Assembly (NCBI GenBank): GCA_002395775.1
Contig: DGUV01000097.1
Coordinates: 1 to 7,856, forward strand
Reading direction: 5' to 3'
DNA length: 7,856 nucleotides
Origin: Prevotellaceae bacterium UBA4301
Lineage (GTDB): Bacteria; Bacteroidota; Bacteroidia; Bacteroidales; Bacteroidaceae
Shown here one piece after another: positions 1 to 7,185 of the stretch. The stretch's first letter is position 1; every line of letters starts with the position of its first letter. The position numbers and the translations under genes were made by a program. Below the pieces are notes generated by a model. That model was not told the DNA's origin, did not search any database, and saw only the letters and a list, made by a program, of their open reading frames with translations.

Positions 1-3000
1 CCAATGCCTCCGTTCGCATCCTCGTTGCCATGAGCATCCCCCGAGGTGAACACTCCGTGCAGGCTGTGAAGGACGGACACCATTTTGCCAACAACGGCTA
101 CCTCATCAACAAGGACGCCGTGAAGGACAGCACCCTGTACAATTTCGTGAAGAACGTGGCAGGTGTCTTTCTGTGGGACTCCACGACAGTGGTGCTTCAC
201 GGCCGCGTGGTGGGCGGCGACATCCAAGGCTTGAAACCGCTGGGGCGCTCATTGTCGAAGAACAACCTGGGCGACTCGCTGAAAATCGTCATGCAACTGG
301 AGGGCGACAACACCTCGTGGCTCATCCGCAAGCAGAATGACGAGACGGTGAAGAGCGCCGACTACACAGTGACATTTGGCATGGATAAAGGTGACACCAC
401 CCAAGTGAACGTCACCCGCCACACACTGACCATCCGTCCCGACAAGAAGACGGGCGAATATGAGGTGACACTGCATCCTGCCAAGTACAAGGTCATCGAA
501 GTCTCTGCCCAAGGTTACGCCACCCTCTTCCAGCAGGGCAAGGTGGGCGAGACGCTCGACCTCACGTTCAATGTCAAGGGTGACACCTGCGTGTACAACC
601 GCATCTACCACGCTGTTCCCGACGTGGATGTGAAGCAGTTCAACCCCCGCGACGAGCAGTATTTCGGCACCAAGCAAATCACTTCGACCGACAATATCGG
701 CAGTCATTACGACATCGCAACGTGGTACTACCGCAAACTGGAGAACGGCGACAGCATCGCCACCTACGCTTTCGAATACCCTGTGTTCATGGCTGGCACG
801 CCTTACGGCTGGATTCTTCAGGCATGTGAGAAATACTATTGGAACAACGAGCCGAGCAACCAGGTGGACATTGTCAACCTGAACGGCGGGCGCGTGACCA
901 TCCAGAACGCCATGCTGAGCAAGAACGAGCAGACAACGGTGGAACTGGACGAGAACGGCGGCGGCAGTTATGTCTTCACACCCGACAGCAAGAACTTCCT
1001 GCTCACGGGCAAGCCGGCATTGAAGAACGTGTCCATCACCCTGGAGTATGACAACAGTTTCTTCGACATCAAACCCCTCAATGGCAAGATAATGAGCGGC
1101 TATGTGATGGCATCCACGCCCAAGAAGGATGGGCACAAGGAGGTGATGGCCGGCGTGCCCCACCTGTTCGAGATACTACGCGACCCGCCGGGCACCGGCT
1201 CGTCGGCATATATAGAGGAAGGTTCCAAACTGAGTTACGGCTATACGTTCAACCTGAATGCCTCGGCAGGTATCAAGTTCGCACTGAACAAAGGTGAGAA
1301 TGCCAATATCTACAACGGCACCGTTATTGTGCCTCCGTCTCTGACTGGTGGACCCGGTACAGAAGCCGGCACCATCACGGAGACCACCAAGAAGAATGTG
1401 TTTGGCATCGATGCCATCACCAATTTCGGCACCAGTTGGACTTACAGTTACAACTTCGACGTGACGGAACGCATCCAGACCCGCACAGGCCAGAGGTGGA
1501 TAGGTCCGAAAGCAGACCTCTTCATCGGCATGACCGACGAGGTGGTGGTGGAAGATGCCATCGCCGTGCGCGTCATCCCAGAGAAACTCTATCAACTGCT
1601 GAGGACTCACGAGGGCGGCAGTTTCGAGGCAAAGGACGCTTTAGGCAACAAAGCCACCATCAAGGTGCCCACCGGCACCATGAAGGTGCTTGCCCAGGGC
1701 ACCGACCCCGACGGCAACCCCCTCTATCTTGTCCGCGACGAAGTGATGGCAGTCGGTCCACGTCTGCAGAGCACCTTCATCCACTCGCAACACTACATCG
1801 AAACCGAACTGCTGCCTGACCTCATCAAACTCCGCAACTCCATGCTGCTGCCTAAGGGTACCAGCACCGACTATGCCCAGCAGTTGGCGGACAAAAAGGG
1901 CTACACCACCTACATCAGCAATGTGGATGAGAACAATGAACTCTATGGCTTCGATTATACCATCATATCCCCCAAGGACAACAACATCTACACGGGTGAC
2001 AGCATCAGCGCCCTGAACAAGACCGTGGAGCGGTGGATCGGTTTCCTGGCAAAGAACGAGATGGATAAACTGAGCGTGACGCCTAACGACCTGGTGAAGC
2101 GCTACTCGGTGGATGGCGGTGCCGCGTCTGTCCAGTATAGCGAGAGTTTCTCGGTGAGCGACAATGAATCGCGCTATCTGCATTATCCCGGCATCGACGA
2201 CTTGAGCCAGGTGCTTGGCGCAGGCATAGGCGTGCTGAAGACTTTTGTGGCGTCGTGCAAGCATTGGTTTGAGGTCAACGGGCAAAATGTGGACCACGAC
2301 CCTGTTAAAAATGCTAACGACAATAGCGGTACTAAAATGGAGATGCTCACTGGCGGCACATACCTGCAGTTGGAAATCAAGCCTGCCATGTCTCTGAATG
2401 TGCACGACCAGAACTCGATGTCGAAGACCAACAGCAAGAAGTTTGGCTTCACGTTGGAACTGGCTAACTGGTCGAGCCTGACGGTGGATGCCTACTGCAC
2501 GAGCAGTGCCTACACGGTGGACACCACCGCCACTGCCTACAACAAAATCTCTTACGAGATGCTGGAGAAGGTGCGCTCGGGCAGTCTGGGCAGCAACCCG
2601 TTGACATACGTGGGTTATAACGAGAGGGTATATTCGAGTTTCGTCTTCCGCACCCGTGGCGGTGTGACCAACCAACCCTATGAGGAGGAACGCACGACGA
2701 AGTGGTACCAGCCTGGCACAGTCATCGACGTGGCGACCATTCCTATTGACAAGCCCCGCATCTGGGTTGAAGAACCCGTGAAGAGCAACGTGCCTTTCGA
2801 CCAGCCGGCACGCTTCATACTGCACTTTGCCAACGAGACGGACTATCCCGACCAAGCCCAAAGGGAAGGGTTCATCTACTTCCTGTCGTCAAGCAGCAAC
2901 CCCAACGGTGCCAAAGTCTTTGTGGAAGGAACACCTATCAACTCTCAAGGCATAACCATCCTGCTCTTCCCCACCCGCGACAAGGATAATAACGTCATGG

Positions 3001-6000
3001 TCTACACCAAGGAAATAGAGGTGTACCCTGGCACGGAGTTCGACTACAACGACCTGACCCTGTGCATCATGGATCCGAATGATCTCAGCCACGTCTTCTC
3101 CACCAAATTCTCAGCCCACTTCGTGCCCACTGCGGGCAAGGTGAGCATCAGTTCTCCCGGCAACAACTGGGTGATGAACACCGAGAGCCCTTACGACGGT
3201 AAACGACAGGGGTGGTATATGCCAGTGCGCATCGATGGCTTCAACACCAACGACCGTGGCTTCGACCACATCGAACTGCAGTATAAACTCTCGACCCAGG
3301 GCGACAAAGATTGGGTGAGCGTATGCTCCTACTACGCCGACAACGCACTGCGGGAAAAGGCGAGCGGCGTGACCGACACCATTCCTAACAACGGAACCAT
3401 CATTGCCAAGTTCTACGGCGAGGTGGATCCCGTGGAGCAGTATTATGACCTGCGGGCAGTAAGTTACTGCCGCCACGGCAATGGATTCCTGACCGGCACC
3501 TCACCCGTGCTGAAGGGAATCAAGGACACGCGCCTGCCAGAACTCTTCGGCACACCCGAACCGGTGAACGGCATCTTGAACATCGGCGACGACCTGAAAA
3601 TTACTTTCTCGGAACCCATTGCGGGCAACTACCTGAGCAAGATCAACAACTTCGAACTGTTAGGCTCGCCCTCCAACAACGACATTTCCACCTCGACATC
3701 GCTCACCTTCAATGGGAATCAGTCGATAGCCCTTTCCCAGGGAAGCCGAAACTTGTCAAACAAGAGTTTCACCGTGGATCTGATGCTGAATCCCTCGACG
3801 GACAAGGGGGATATGGTCGTGTTCTCGCACGGTGGCTTGGAGAATGGCGTGATGTTCGGACTGACTGCCGACCGCCACTTGATGGCAAAGGTGAACAACC
3901 AGACCGCTGTGTCGGACAGCATCGTCAGTTTCAACAACCTGTTGCATGAAGTGGCATACGTGCTCGACCAAAGCGGCACGGACATGACGGTCACGTTCTT
4001 CGACGGCAACAACAAGATAGGCAGCAAGGAACTGACAGGCAAGTACGAGAACAGCGGCTACCTGTATCTGGGCATCAATTTCTCAGACGAAAACCTGATG
4101 TACAAGGGCGACATGCTGGAATTCCGTCTGTGGAACCGCGCCATGACATCGTCTGAACTTGATGAATATGGCAAGAAACAGTTGACGGGCTACGAGAGCG
4201 GGCTCATGGACTACTACCGGCTGAACGAGGGAACAGGTATGGTAAGTTATGACCGCGCCTCTGGCAGCAGCGACCTTATCCTGTCGGGCACCACATGGAA
4301 ACGCCCTGCGGGCATCTCCATGAAACTGGACGGCAAGCAGGGCATGCGCCTGAAGCCTGACAAGTTCATGCGCTCCAAACTGCACGACTACACGCTGATG
4401 TTCTGGTTCCGCACTACGGACAATAATGCCACCCTCTTCTCCAATGGTCCTGCCACCGACGAGGGAGCTGCCGACCAAATCAATATCGGCATTGCAAACT
4501 CCGCCCTCTATGTGCGCTCAGCAGGTTGGCAGAAGAATACCAACGCCTTAGTCAACAACGGCGAGTGGCATCACTTCATCCTGACGGTGTCGCGCTCACG
4601 CAACGTGGCAAGCATCTATGTTGACCAGAACCTGGTCGATGTCTTTGCAGCCGACAACCTGGCAGGCATCTCGGGCGACCACATCGCACTGGGTGCCACC
4701 TACATGGACAAGAACACGCCGACCGACGTGATGACCGGCAACATCGACGAGGTGAGCATGTTCGAGAGCGTGCTGCCCGTGAAACTCCTCAACGAGTTCG
4801 CCTACCACACCCCGATGGGCACGGAAAGTTCGCTCATGGCTTACCTGGACTTCGGACGTTCGGTGCGGCAGGACGACAACACCATGCGTCTGGAGCCTAC
4901 AGGCATCAGCCTTAAACGCTACAAGGACAACCAGGGAAACACCGTGGAACGCCGCGACACACTCATCAGCAGCATCGGCCCCGCCTTCGTGGACCGCAAC
5001 ATCTATGCACCGATGGCGAGCAACACGCAGTTGGAGAACCTGAATTTCAGTTACGTTGCCAACGACAACCAACTGCTCGTGAACATCAAGGAACCTCCCT
5101 ACACCATCGAGAAGACCAATGTCTATCTCACTGTGAAGGAAGTGCCCGACTTGCAGGGCAACTTGATGGCAAGCCCCATCACGATGAACGTCTATGTCTA
5201 TCGCAATCCGCTGAGATGGAGTGTGCCTCAATTCAACAAGAACCTGACCTACGGTGAGGGCGTGACCTTTGAGGCAACCATCTATAACCTGAGTGGCGAA
5301 CGACAGAGTTACGAACTGAAGAACTTGCCCGTATGGATCACCGCTTCGCAAACCAGCGGCGTCATCAACTCGCTGAGCGAACAGACCATCACCTTCACGG
5401 TTTCTCCTTATATTAATATAGGTACGTACAACGAACAGATTGACTTGATTGGCGGCAACAACATGTCGGAGCCGCTGTCGTTGACCCTGAACGTGCGCGG
5501 CGATGAGCCAGAGTGGGTCGTCGATAACAAACGGAAGCAGAACAGCCAGACCATGATGATGGTGGTGCGAGTGAAGGTTGACGGTGTGGTGGCTGACTCT
5601 CCGGAGGACATCGTGGGTGTGTTCAACGAGAACCTCGAGACACTGGGAGTGGCACACATCGATACTGACAATACAGCCAATGCCAACGAGGCACTTGCCT
5701 ACCTGACCATCTACGGGAATGACGAGGAGCCGCTACACTTCAAGTTCTTCGACGCATCGACAGGAAACATCCACACGCTGAAGGAATCAGAAAATGCACT
5801 GTTCACCTTTAAGAAGAATGCCATCGTGGGCAGCGCCAGCAACCCTGTCGTCTTGGTCAATGAGTTCTATGATATGCAGACAATCAAACTGAAGAAGGGA
5901 TGGAATTGGGTAAGTTTCAACGTGATACCGGATAAAAGCACCACTGTGGGAGATTTCCTGAACAGTTCCACCATCTGGGAAGCAGGCGATAAAATCATGA

Positions 6001-6890
6001 CGGTCAACGGCACCGCCACGGAGCAATACACCTGCAATCCTGACAAAACCGCTCCACACGGCTATAAGTGGGATGACGAAGACCTGCCCATCAACATCAA
6101 CCCCACCATGATGTATCAGGTCTATTCGATGAGTGACAAGACCATCTACCTTGAAGGATACAATGCAGATTTCCTCCCTGTGACTGTACACAAGGACTGG
6201 AACCGCCTGGGCTACACGCAAAACATCAACCTGCCGCTGGCACAAGCCATGAACGCCTATGCCGACGAGGCGAGCGAGGGCGACGTGGTGAAGTCGCAGG
6301 ATGCGTTCGCCGTAGCAACAATGACTGCCAACGGCATCATCTGGAAGGGTGACCTGAAGTATATGGAGGCTGGCAAGGGCTATATGCTGAAACGGCTCGC
6401 CGCCGACAGCGTCTCGTTCTACTACCCGAGTTACTACACCGACAGCCGCTACCAGAATGTAGCCAAGGCACCTCGCAGGGCGGTGAACTCTGCCACGACC
6501 ATGAACATCGTGGCGAGCGTCAGCGGTGTTGAAGTGAAGGAAGGCGACAAACTGGTGGCATACCTCGGCAGTGAGCGGATGGATGAAGTGGTGGCTGACG
6601 AGGAGCAGATCTACTACCTGAACATCGGCACCGACACCCAGAACGCTGAGACCATCCACTTTGTGATGGAACGCGACGGCGAGCCTGTCGTCACGGCGCA
6701 AAGCGGCATACGCTATGAGGCAAACAAGGTGATCGGAACGCCCAACGAACCGACCCTCATCAACTTCGTCTCACTTGACACGATGCCACAAGACGGCAAG
6801 TGGTACACCATCTCGGGCATCCTGCTGCCTGAGAAACCAACGCAAGCCGGACTGTACATCTACAACGGGAAGGTTCTCATGATTAAGTGA
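1..6890 (+). CDS. Giant multidomain LamG/Ig-like secreted surface protein, 5' partial
   Basis: This is one uninterrupted frame ending in TGA at 6888-6890 and giving at least 2295 residues. It has no stop back to base 3, and the ATG at 30 is preceded by in-frame coding-like residues (NASVRILVA). It is also followed by no signal peptide, so the gene almost certainly begins upstream and 30 is an internal Met. Modules in order: carboxypeptidase-regulatory/Ig-like (about 195-575), a conserved-looking core with LRDPPG (1176-1193) and FRTRGG (2646-2663), a Big_5-like domain interrupted by two LamG domains (3525-5190), an Ig/BACON-like domain (5205-5517), and a C-terminal block with a duplicated module and a short tail (5553-6887). 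No catalytic motif, transmembrane helix or anchoring hydrophobic segment is visible. Proteins of this build in Bacteroidota are usually exported, often by the type IX system. A role in adhesion or ligand binding at the cell surface is inferred from the domains. The CDS call is very secure; the function is not. Confidence 0.93.
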   Translation, partial: NASVRILVAMSIPRGEHSVQAVKDGHHFANNGYLINKDAVKDSTLYNFVKNVAGVFLWDSTTVVLHGRVVGGDIQGLKPLGRSLSKNNLGDSLKIVMQLEGDNTSWLIRKQNDETVKSADYTVTFGMDKGDTTQVNVTRHTLTIRPDKKTGEYEVTLHPAKYKVIEVSAQGYATLFQQGKVGETLDLTFNVKGDTCVYNRIYHAVPDVDVKQFNPRDEQYFGTKQITSTDNIGSHYDIATWYYRKLENGDSIATYAFEYPVFMAGTPYGWILQACEKYYWNNEPSNQVDIVNLNGGRVTIQNAMLSKNEQTTVELDENGGGSYVFTPDSKNFLLTGKPALKNVSITLEYDNSFFDIKPLNGKIMSGYVMASTPKKDGHKEVMAGVPHLFEILRDPPGTGSSAYIEEGSKLSYGYTFNLNASAGIKFALNKGENANIYNGTVIVPPSLTGGPGTEAGTITETTKKNVFGIDAITNFGTSWTYSYNFDVTERIQTRTGQRWIGPKADLFIGMTDEVVVEDAIAVRVIPEKLYQLLRTHEGGSFEAKDALGNKATIKVPTGTMKVLAQGTDPDGNPLYLVRDEVMAVGPRLQSTFIHSQHYIETELLPDLIKLRNSMLLPKGTSTDYAQQLADKKGYTTYISNVDENNELYGFDYTIISPKDNNIYTGDSISALNKTVERWIGFLAKNEMDKLSVTPNDLVKRYSVDGGAASVQYSESFSVSDNESRYLHYPGIDDLSQVLGAGIGVLKTFVASCKHWFEVNGQNVDHDPVKNANDNSGTKMEMLTGGTYLQLEIKPAMSLNVHDQNSMSKTNSKKFGFTLELANWSSLTVDAYCTSSAYTVDTTATAYNKISYEMLEKVRSGSLGSNPLTYVGYNERVYSSFVFRTRGGVTNQPYEEERTTKWYQPGTVIDVATIPIDKPRIWVEEPVKSNVPFDQPARFILHFANETDYPDQAQREGFIYFLSSSSNPNGAKVFVEGTPINSQGITILLFPTRDKDNNVMVYTKEIEVYPGTEFDYNDLTLCIMDPNDLSHVFSTKFSAHFVPTAGKVSISSPGNNWVMNTESPYDGKRQGWYMPVRIDGFNTNDRGFDHIELQYKLSTQGDKDWVSVCSYYADNALREKASGVTDTIPNNGTIIAKFYGEVDPVEQYYDLRAVSYCRHGNGFLTGTSPVLKGIKDTRLPELFGTPEPVNGILNIGDDLKITFSEPIAGNYLSKINNFELLGSPSNNDISTSTSLTFNGNQSIALSQGSRNLSNKSFTVDLMLNPSTDKGDMVVFSHGGLENGVMFGLTADRHLMAKVNNQTAVSDSIVSFNNLLHEVAYVLDQSGTDMTVTFFDGNNKIGSKELTGKYENSGYLYLGINFSDENLMYKGDMLEFRLWNRAMTSSELDEYGKKQLTGYESGLMDYYRLNEGTGMVSYDRASGSSDLILSGTTWKRPAGISMKLDGKQGMRLKPDKFMRSKLHDYTLMFWFRTTDNNATLFSNGPATDEGAADQINIGIANSALYVRSAGWQKNTNALVNNGEWHHFILTVSRSRNVASIYVDQNLVDVFAADNLAGISGDHIALGATYMDKNTPTDVMTGNIDEVSMFESVLPVKLLNEFAYHTPMGTESSLMAYLDFGRSVRQDDNTMRLEPTGISLKRYKDNQGNTVERRDTLISSIGPAFVDRNIYAPMASNTQLENLNFSYVANDNQLLVNIKEPPYTIEKTNVYLTVKEVPDLQGNLMASPITMNVYVYRNPLRWSVPQFNKNLTYGEGVTFEATIYNLSGERQSYELKNLPVWITASQTSGVINSLSEQTITFTVSPYINIGTYNEQIDLIGGNNMSEPLSLTLNVRGDEPEWVVDNKRKQNSQTMMMVVRVKVDGVVADSPEDIVGVFNENLETLGVAHIDTDNTANANEALAYLTIYGNDEEPLHFKFFDASTGNIHTLKESENALFTFKKNAIVGSASNPVVLVNEFYDMQTIKLKKGWNWVSFNVIPDKSTTVGDFLNSSTIWEAGDKIMTVNGTATEQYTCNPDKTAPHGYKWDDEDLPININPTMMYQVYSMSDKTIYLEGYNADFLPVTVHKDWNRLGYTQNINLPLAQAMNAYADEASEGDVVKSQDAFAVATMTANGIIWKGDLKYMEAGKGYMLKRLAADSVSFYYPSYYTDSRYQNVAKAPRRAVNSATTMNIVASVSGVEVKEGDKLVAYLGSERMDEVVADEEQIYYLNIGTDTQNAETIHFVMERDGEPVVTAQSGIRYEANKVIGTPNEPTLINFVSLDTMPQDGKWYTISGILLPEKPTQAGLYIYNGKVLMIK
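195..575 (+). other. Carboxypeptidase-regulatory-like / Ig-like domain of the giant protein
   Basis: The segment begins with LHGRVVGGDIQG and continues through GEYEVTLHPAKYKVIEVSAQGY, near 453-527. The pattern of a G-[RK]-V start followed by G-x-Y-x-V-x-L-x-P-x-x-Y-x-V is typical of small beta-sandwich repeats of the CarboxypepD_reg/SdrD-B type. These act as structural spacers or stalks in secreted bacterial proteins. A second Ig-like stretch seems to follow at about 865-1080, with GGRVTIQNAML and a later SYVFTPDSKNFLLTG. The family is assigned by eye from strand rhythm, so the exact family and boundaries are uncertain. Confidence 0.5.
1170..3510 (+). other. Conserved-looking core region with LRDPPG and FRTRGG motifs, function unknown
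   Basis: This stretch of about 780 residues matches no named domain that I can assign. Landmarks are LRDPPGTGSSAYIEEGS from 1176, a DLFIGMTDEVVVEDA stretch around 1516-1560, ERWIGFLAKNE around 2028-2060, FRTRGG at 2646-2663 followed by PYEEE and TKWYQPGT, and then PRIWVEEPVKSNVPFDQPA. The spacing resembles other giant Bacteroidota surface proteins as I remember them, but I could not verify this. Between the landmarks lie several long stretches alternating polar and non-polar residues, near 1230-1300, 1432-1480, 2120-2160 and 2360-2500. They predict extended amphipathic beta strands. The final part, about 3120-3510, looks like another Ig/FN3-type sandwich with paired strands such as HIELQYKL and YYDLRAVSYC. 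Confidence 0.45.
3525..5190 (+). other. Split SbsA/Big_5-like Ig domain enclosing two LamG (jelly-roll) domains
   Basis: The block opens with DTRLPELFGTPEPVNG and the Big_5-type strand FSEPI (3606-3620). The first LamG follows from about 3702 (LTFNGNQSIAL): SFTVDLMLNP, then GYLYLGINF, DMLEFRLWNRAMTSSEL, and the closing MDYYRLNEGTG near 4206-4240. The second LamG runs from about 4311 (SMKLDGKQGMRL) through YTLMFWFRT, GEWHHFILTV, SIYVDQNLV and GNIDEVSMFESVL, to LMAYLDFG near 4836. These are classic LamG/concanavalin-like features: a Leu-Asp-Gly opening, an aromatic core strand, W-H-H and the I-D-E-V strand. After them, LENLNFSYVANDNQLL and VYLTVKEVPDLQGNLM (5031-5168) resemble the second half of a Big_5 fold, whose usual ending is D-x-x-G-N. 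LamG domains generally bind carbohydrates or proteins; the ligand here is unknown. Confidence 0.75.
5205..5517 (+). other. Ig-like / BACON-like domain of the giant protein
   Basis: The segment reads as a beta sandwich of about 100 residues: GEGVTFEATIYNLSGE, LPVWITASQTSGVI, SEQTITFTVSPYINIGTY, then LSLTLNVRG. The L-P-x-W-I-x-x-S-x-x-S-G core followed by Q-x-I-x-F-x-V and N-x-G-x-Y resembles BACON and related Ig-like spacer domains common in Bacteroidota surface proteins. It sits between the split Big_5 domain and the C-terminal duplicated modules, so a spacer role is likely. The family is assigned by eye. Confidence 0.5.
5553..5865 (+). other. C-terminal module copy A
   Basis: This module of about 104 residues begins MMMVVRVKVDGV, has PEDIVGVFNENLETLGVAHI, ALAYLTIYGN and HFKFFDASTG in the middle, and ends FKKNAIVGSASNPVVLVN. 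By eye it matches copy B at 6501-6767 strand for strand: an opening V-x-V, an E-D/G-D followed by hydrophobics, a G-x-E/L-x-x-x-V turn, L-x-I, an H-F strand, and a closing V-I/V-G-x-x-x-x-P. It also matches the mature part of the lipoprotein at 7186-7638. I know this pattern from the C-terminal parts of large Bacteroidota proteins but cannot name a domain entry for it. Confidence 0.6.
5874..6450 (+). other. Two-part GWNW/KGYM region between modules A and B
   Basis: The region has two related halves. The first, about 5880-6170, runs TIKLKKGWNWVSFNV (GWNW at 5898-5909), AGDKIMTVNG, YKWDDEDLPI, MMYQVYS, then TIYLEGY. The second, about 6180-6445, runs VTVHKDWNRLGY, EGDVVKSQDAFA, IIWKGDLKYMEAGKGYMLK, then VSFYYPS. 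The shared order is K-x-W-N, then G-D-x-[IV], then W-[KD]-[DG], then a G-Y-M / M-Y-Q strand, then a short final strand, which suggests an internal tandem duplication. The order W-N-W, W-x-G-x-L and G-x-G-Y is familiar from C-terminal regions of large exported Bacteroidota proteins. No catalytic residues were recognised. Confidence 0.5.
6501..6767 (+). other. C-terminal module copy B
   Basis: This is the second, more compact copy (about 89 residues) of the module at 5553-5865. It begins MNIVASVSGVEVKEGDKLVAYLG, continues YYLNIGTDTQNAETIHFVME, and ends ANKVIGTPNEPTLINF. The ending GTPNEPTLINF is close in form to the lipoprotein's C-terminal GTGGIYEPSFGDF, which supports a common origin. It lies about 30 residues before the final tail. 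Confidence 0.6.
6798..6887 (+). other. Short C-terminal tail resembling a type IX sorting signal
   Basis: The last 30 residues run from KWYTISG through KPTQAGLYIYNGK to a basic end, MIK. An aromatic-T-x-x-G strand, a K-P-T turn, G-[LV]-Y-I, N-G-K and a terminal Lys are the layout of the short C-terminal tails of exported Prevotella/Bacteroides-type proteins, and resemble the end of the type IX secretion C-terminal domain. It is shorter and less regular than the canonical Por-type tail, so secretion by that route is an inference. Confidence 0.5.
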
Positions 6891-7003
6891 CAGACAACAA
6901 CTGATTTTCAACTCAACTTTCGCAAGTGTAAAATAGACCCACAGATTGCTCAGATTACACGGATTTACTGAAGATTCAGAAATTAATTACACAGATTGCT
7001 TCA

Positions 7004-7021
7004 AAAGCCCCGCAAGGCTTT
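7004..7021 (+). other. Small hairpin within the intergenic repeat
   Basis: AAAGCC (7004-7009) pairs perfectly with GGCTTT (7016-7021) around a 6-base loop, CCGCAA. The stem runs into TTTG rather than a proper T-run, so it would be at best a weak terminator for the giant gene. No better terminator was found in the 110 bases after that stop codon. Confidence 0.4.
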
Positions 7022-7085
7022 GTCTGTGGAATTTTTGAAAAAATCTGCGTAATAACCAAAGCATACGAAGAAGAACCTTCAGCTC

Positions 7086-7114
7086 GCCCGTAGGGCAACT
7101 TGCCACAAGCAAGT
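7086..7114 (+). other. Adjacent pair of small hairpins within the intergenic repeat
   Basis: GCCC (7086-7089) pairs with GGGC (7093-7096) around GTA. Directly after it, ACTTGC (7098-7103) pairs with GCAAGT (7109-7114) around CACAA. No T-run follows, so this is not a standard terminator. It lies 72 bases before the lipoprotein start and could sit in that gene's 5' untranslated region if transcription starts upstream or reads through. Confidence 0.4.
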
Positions 7115-7185
7115 GCGTAGCCAATCTGTACAATCTGTAATCTGTGGTGTAAAGGAACGTACGAAACTTCAATGATTTCAAGAAT

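Larger units (their letters stand above)
6939..7147 (+). repeat. Intergenic CACAGATT repeat cluster with inverted ends and internal hairpins
   Basis: CCACAGATT at 6939-6947 is inverted as AATCTGTGG at 7139-7147. CACAGATTGCT occurs twice, exactly 50 bases apart (6940-6950 and 6990-7000), with a further CAGATTACAC at 6951-6960. The right end holds a perfect tandem 9-mer, CAATCTGTA, at 7122-7130 and 7131-7139. Between the ends are a hairpin at 7004-7021 (AAAGCC/GGCTTT) and a double hairpin at 7086-7114 (GCCC/GGGC, then ACTTGC/GCAAGT). The element fills most of the 295-base gap between the two genes. It has no plausible coding frame and no transposase. It could be a REP- or MITE-like repeat or a transcript-processing site; the function is unknown. 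Confidence 0.6.

Noticed and set aside
249..1163. Minus-strand frame of 304 codons inside the giant gene
   Set aside because: It lies wholly antisense to a strongly coding frame, its product is His/Val-rich without domain features, and it has the look of a mirror frame of biased codons.
1641..2861. Minus-strand frame of 406 codons
   Set aside because: It is fully antisense to the giant gene, with no recognisable motif, signal or start context; it is a shadow of GC-rich codons.
4596..5657. Minus-strand frame of 353 codons
   Set aside because: Same reason: antisense shadow, very His/Val-rich and low complexity, no domain.
5787..6701. Minus-strand frame of 304 codons over the C-terminal modules
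   Set aside because: Antisense to the duplicated modules, whose plus-strand similarity to the lipoprotein shows which strand is coding.
6915..6929. Weak hairpin ACTT-TCGC-AAGT just after the giant gene
   Set aside because: Only four base pairs and no T-run; not a convincing terminator.
7032..7060. Possible Bacteroidota promoter with a TTTTTG -33 box at 7032-7037
   Set aside because: No TAnnTTTG-like -7 box lies at the required distance downstream, so no promoter is claimed for the lipoprotein gene.
6939..7147. CRISPR array
   Set aside because: The repeats are only 9-11 bp, mixed direct and inverted, with irregular spacing and no spacer-like units.
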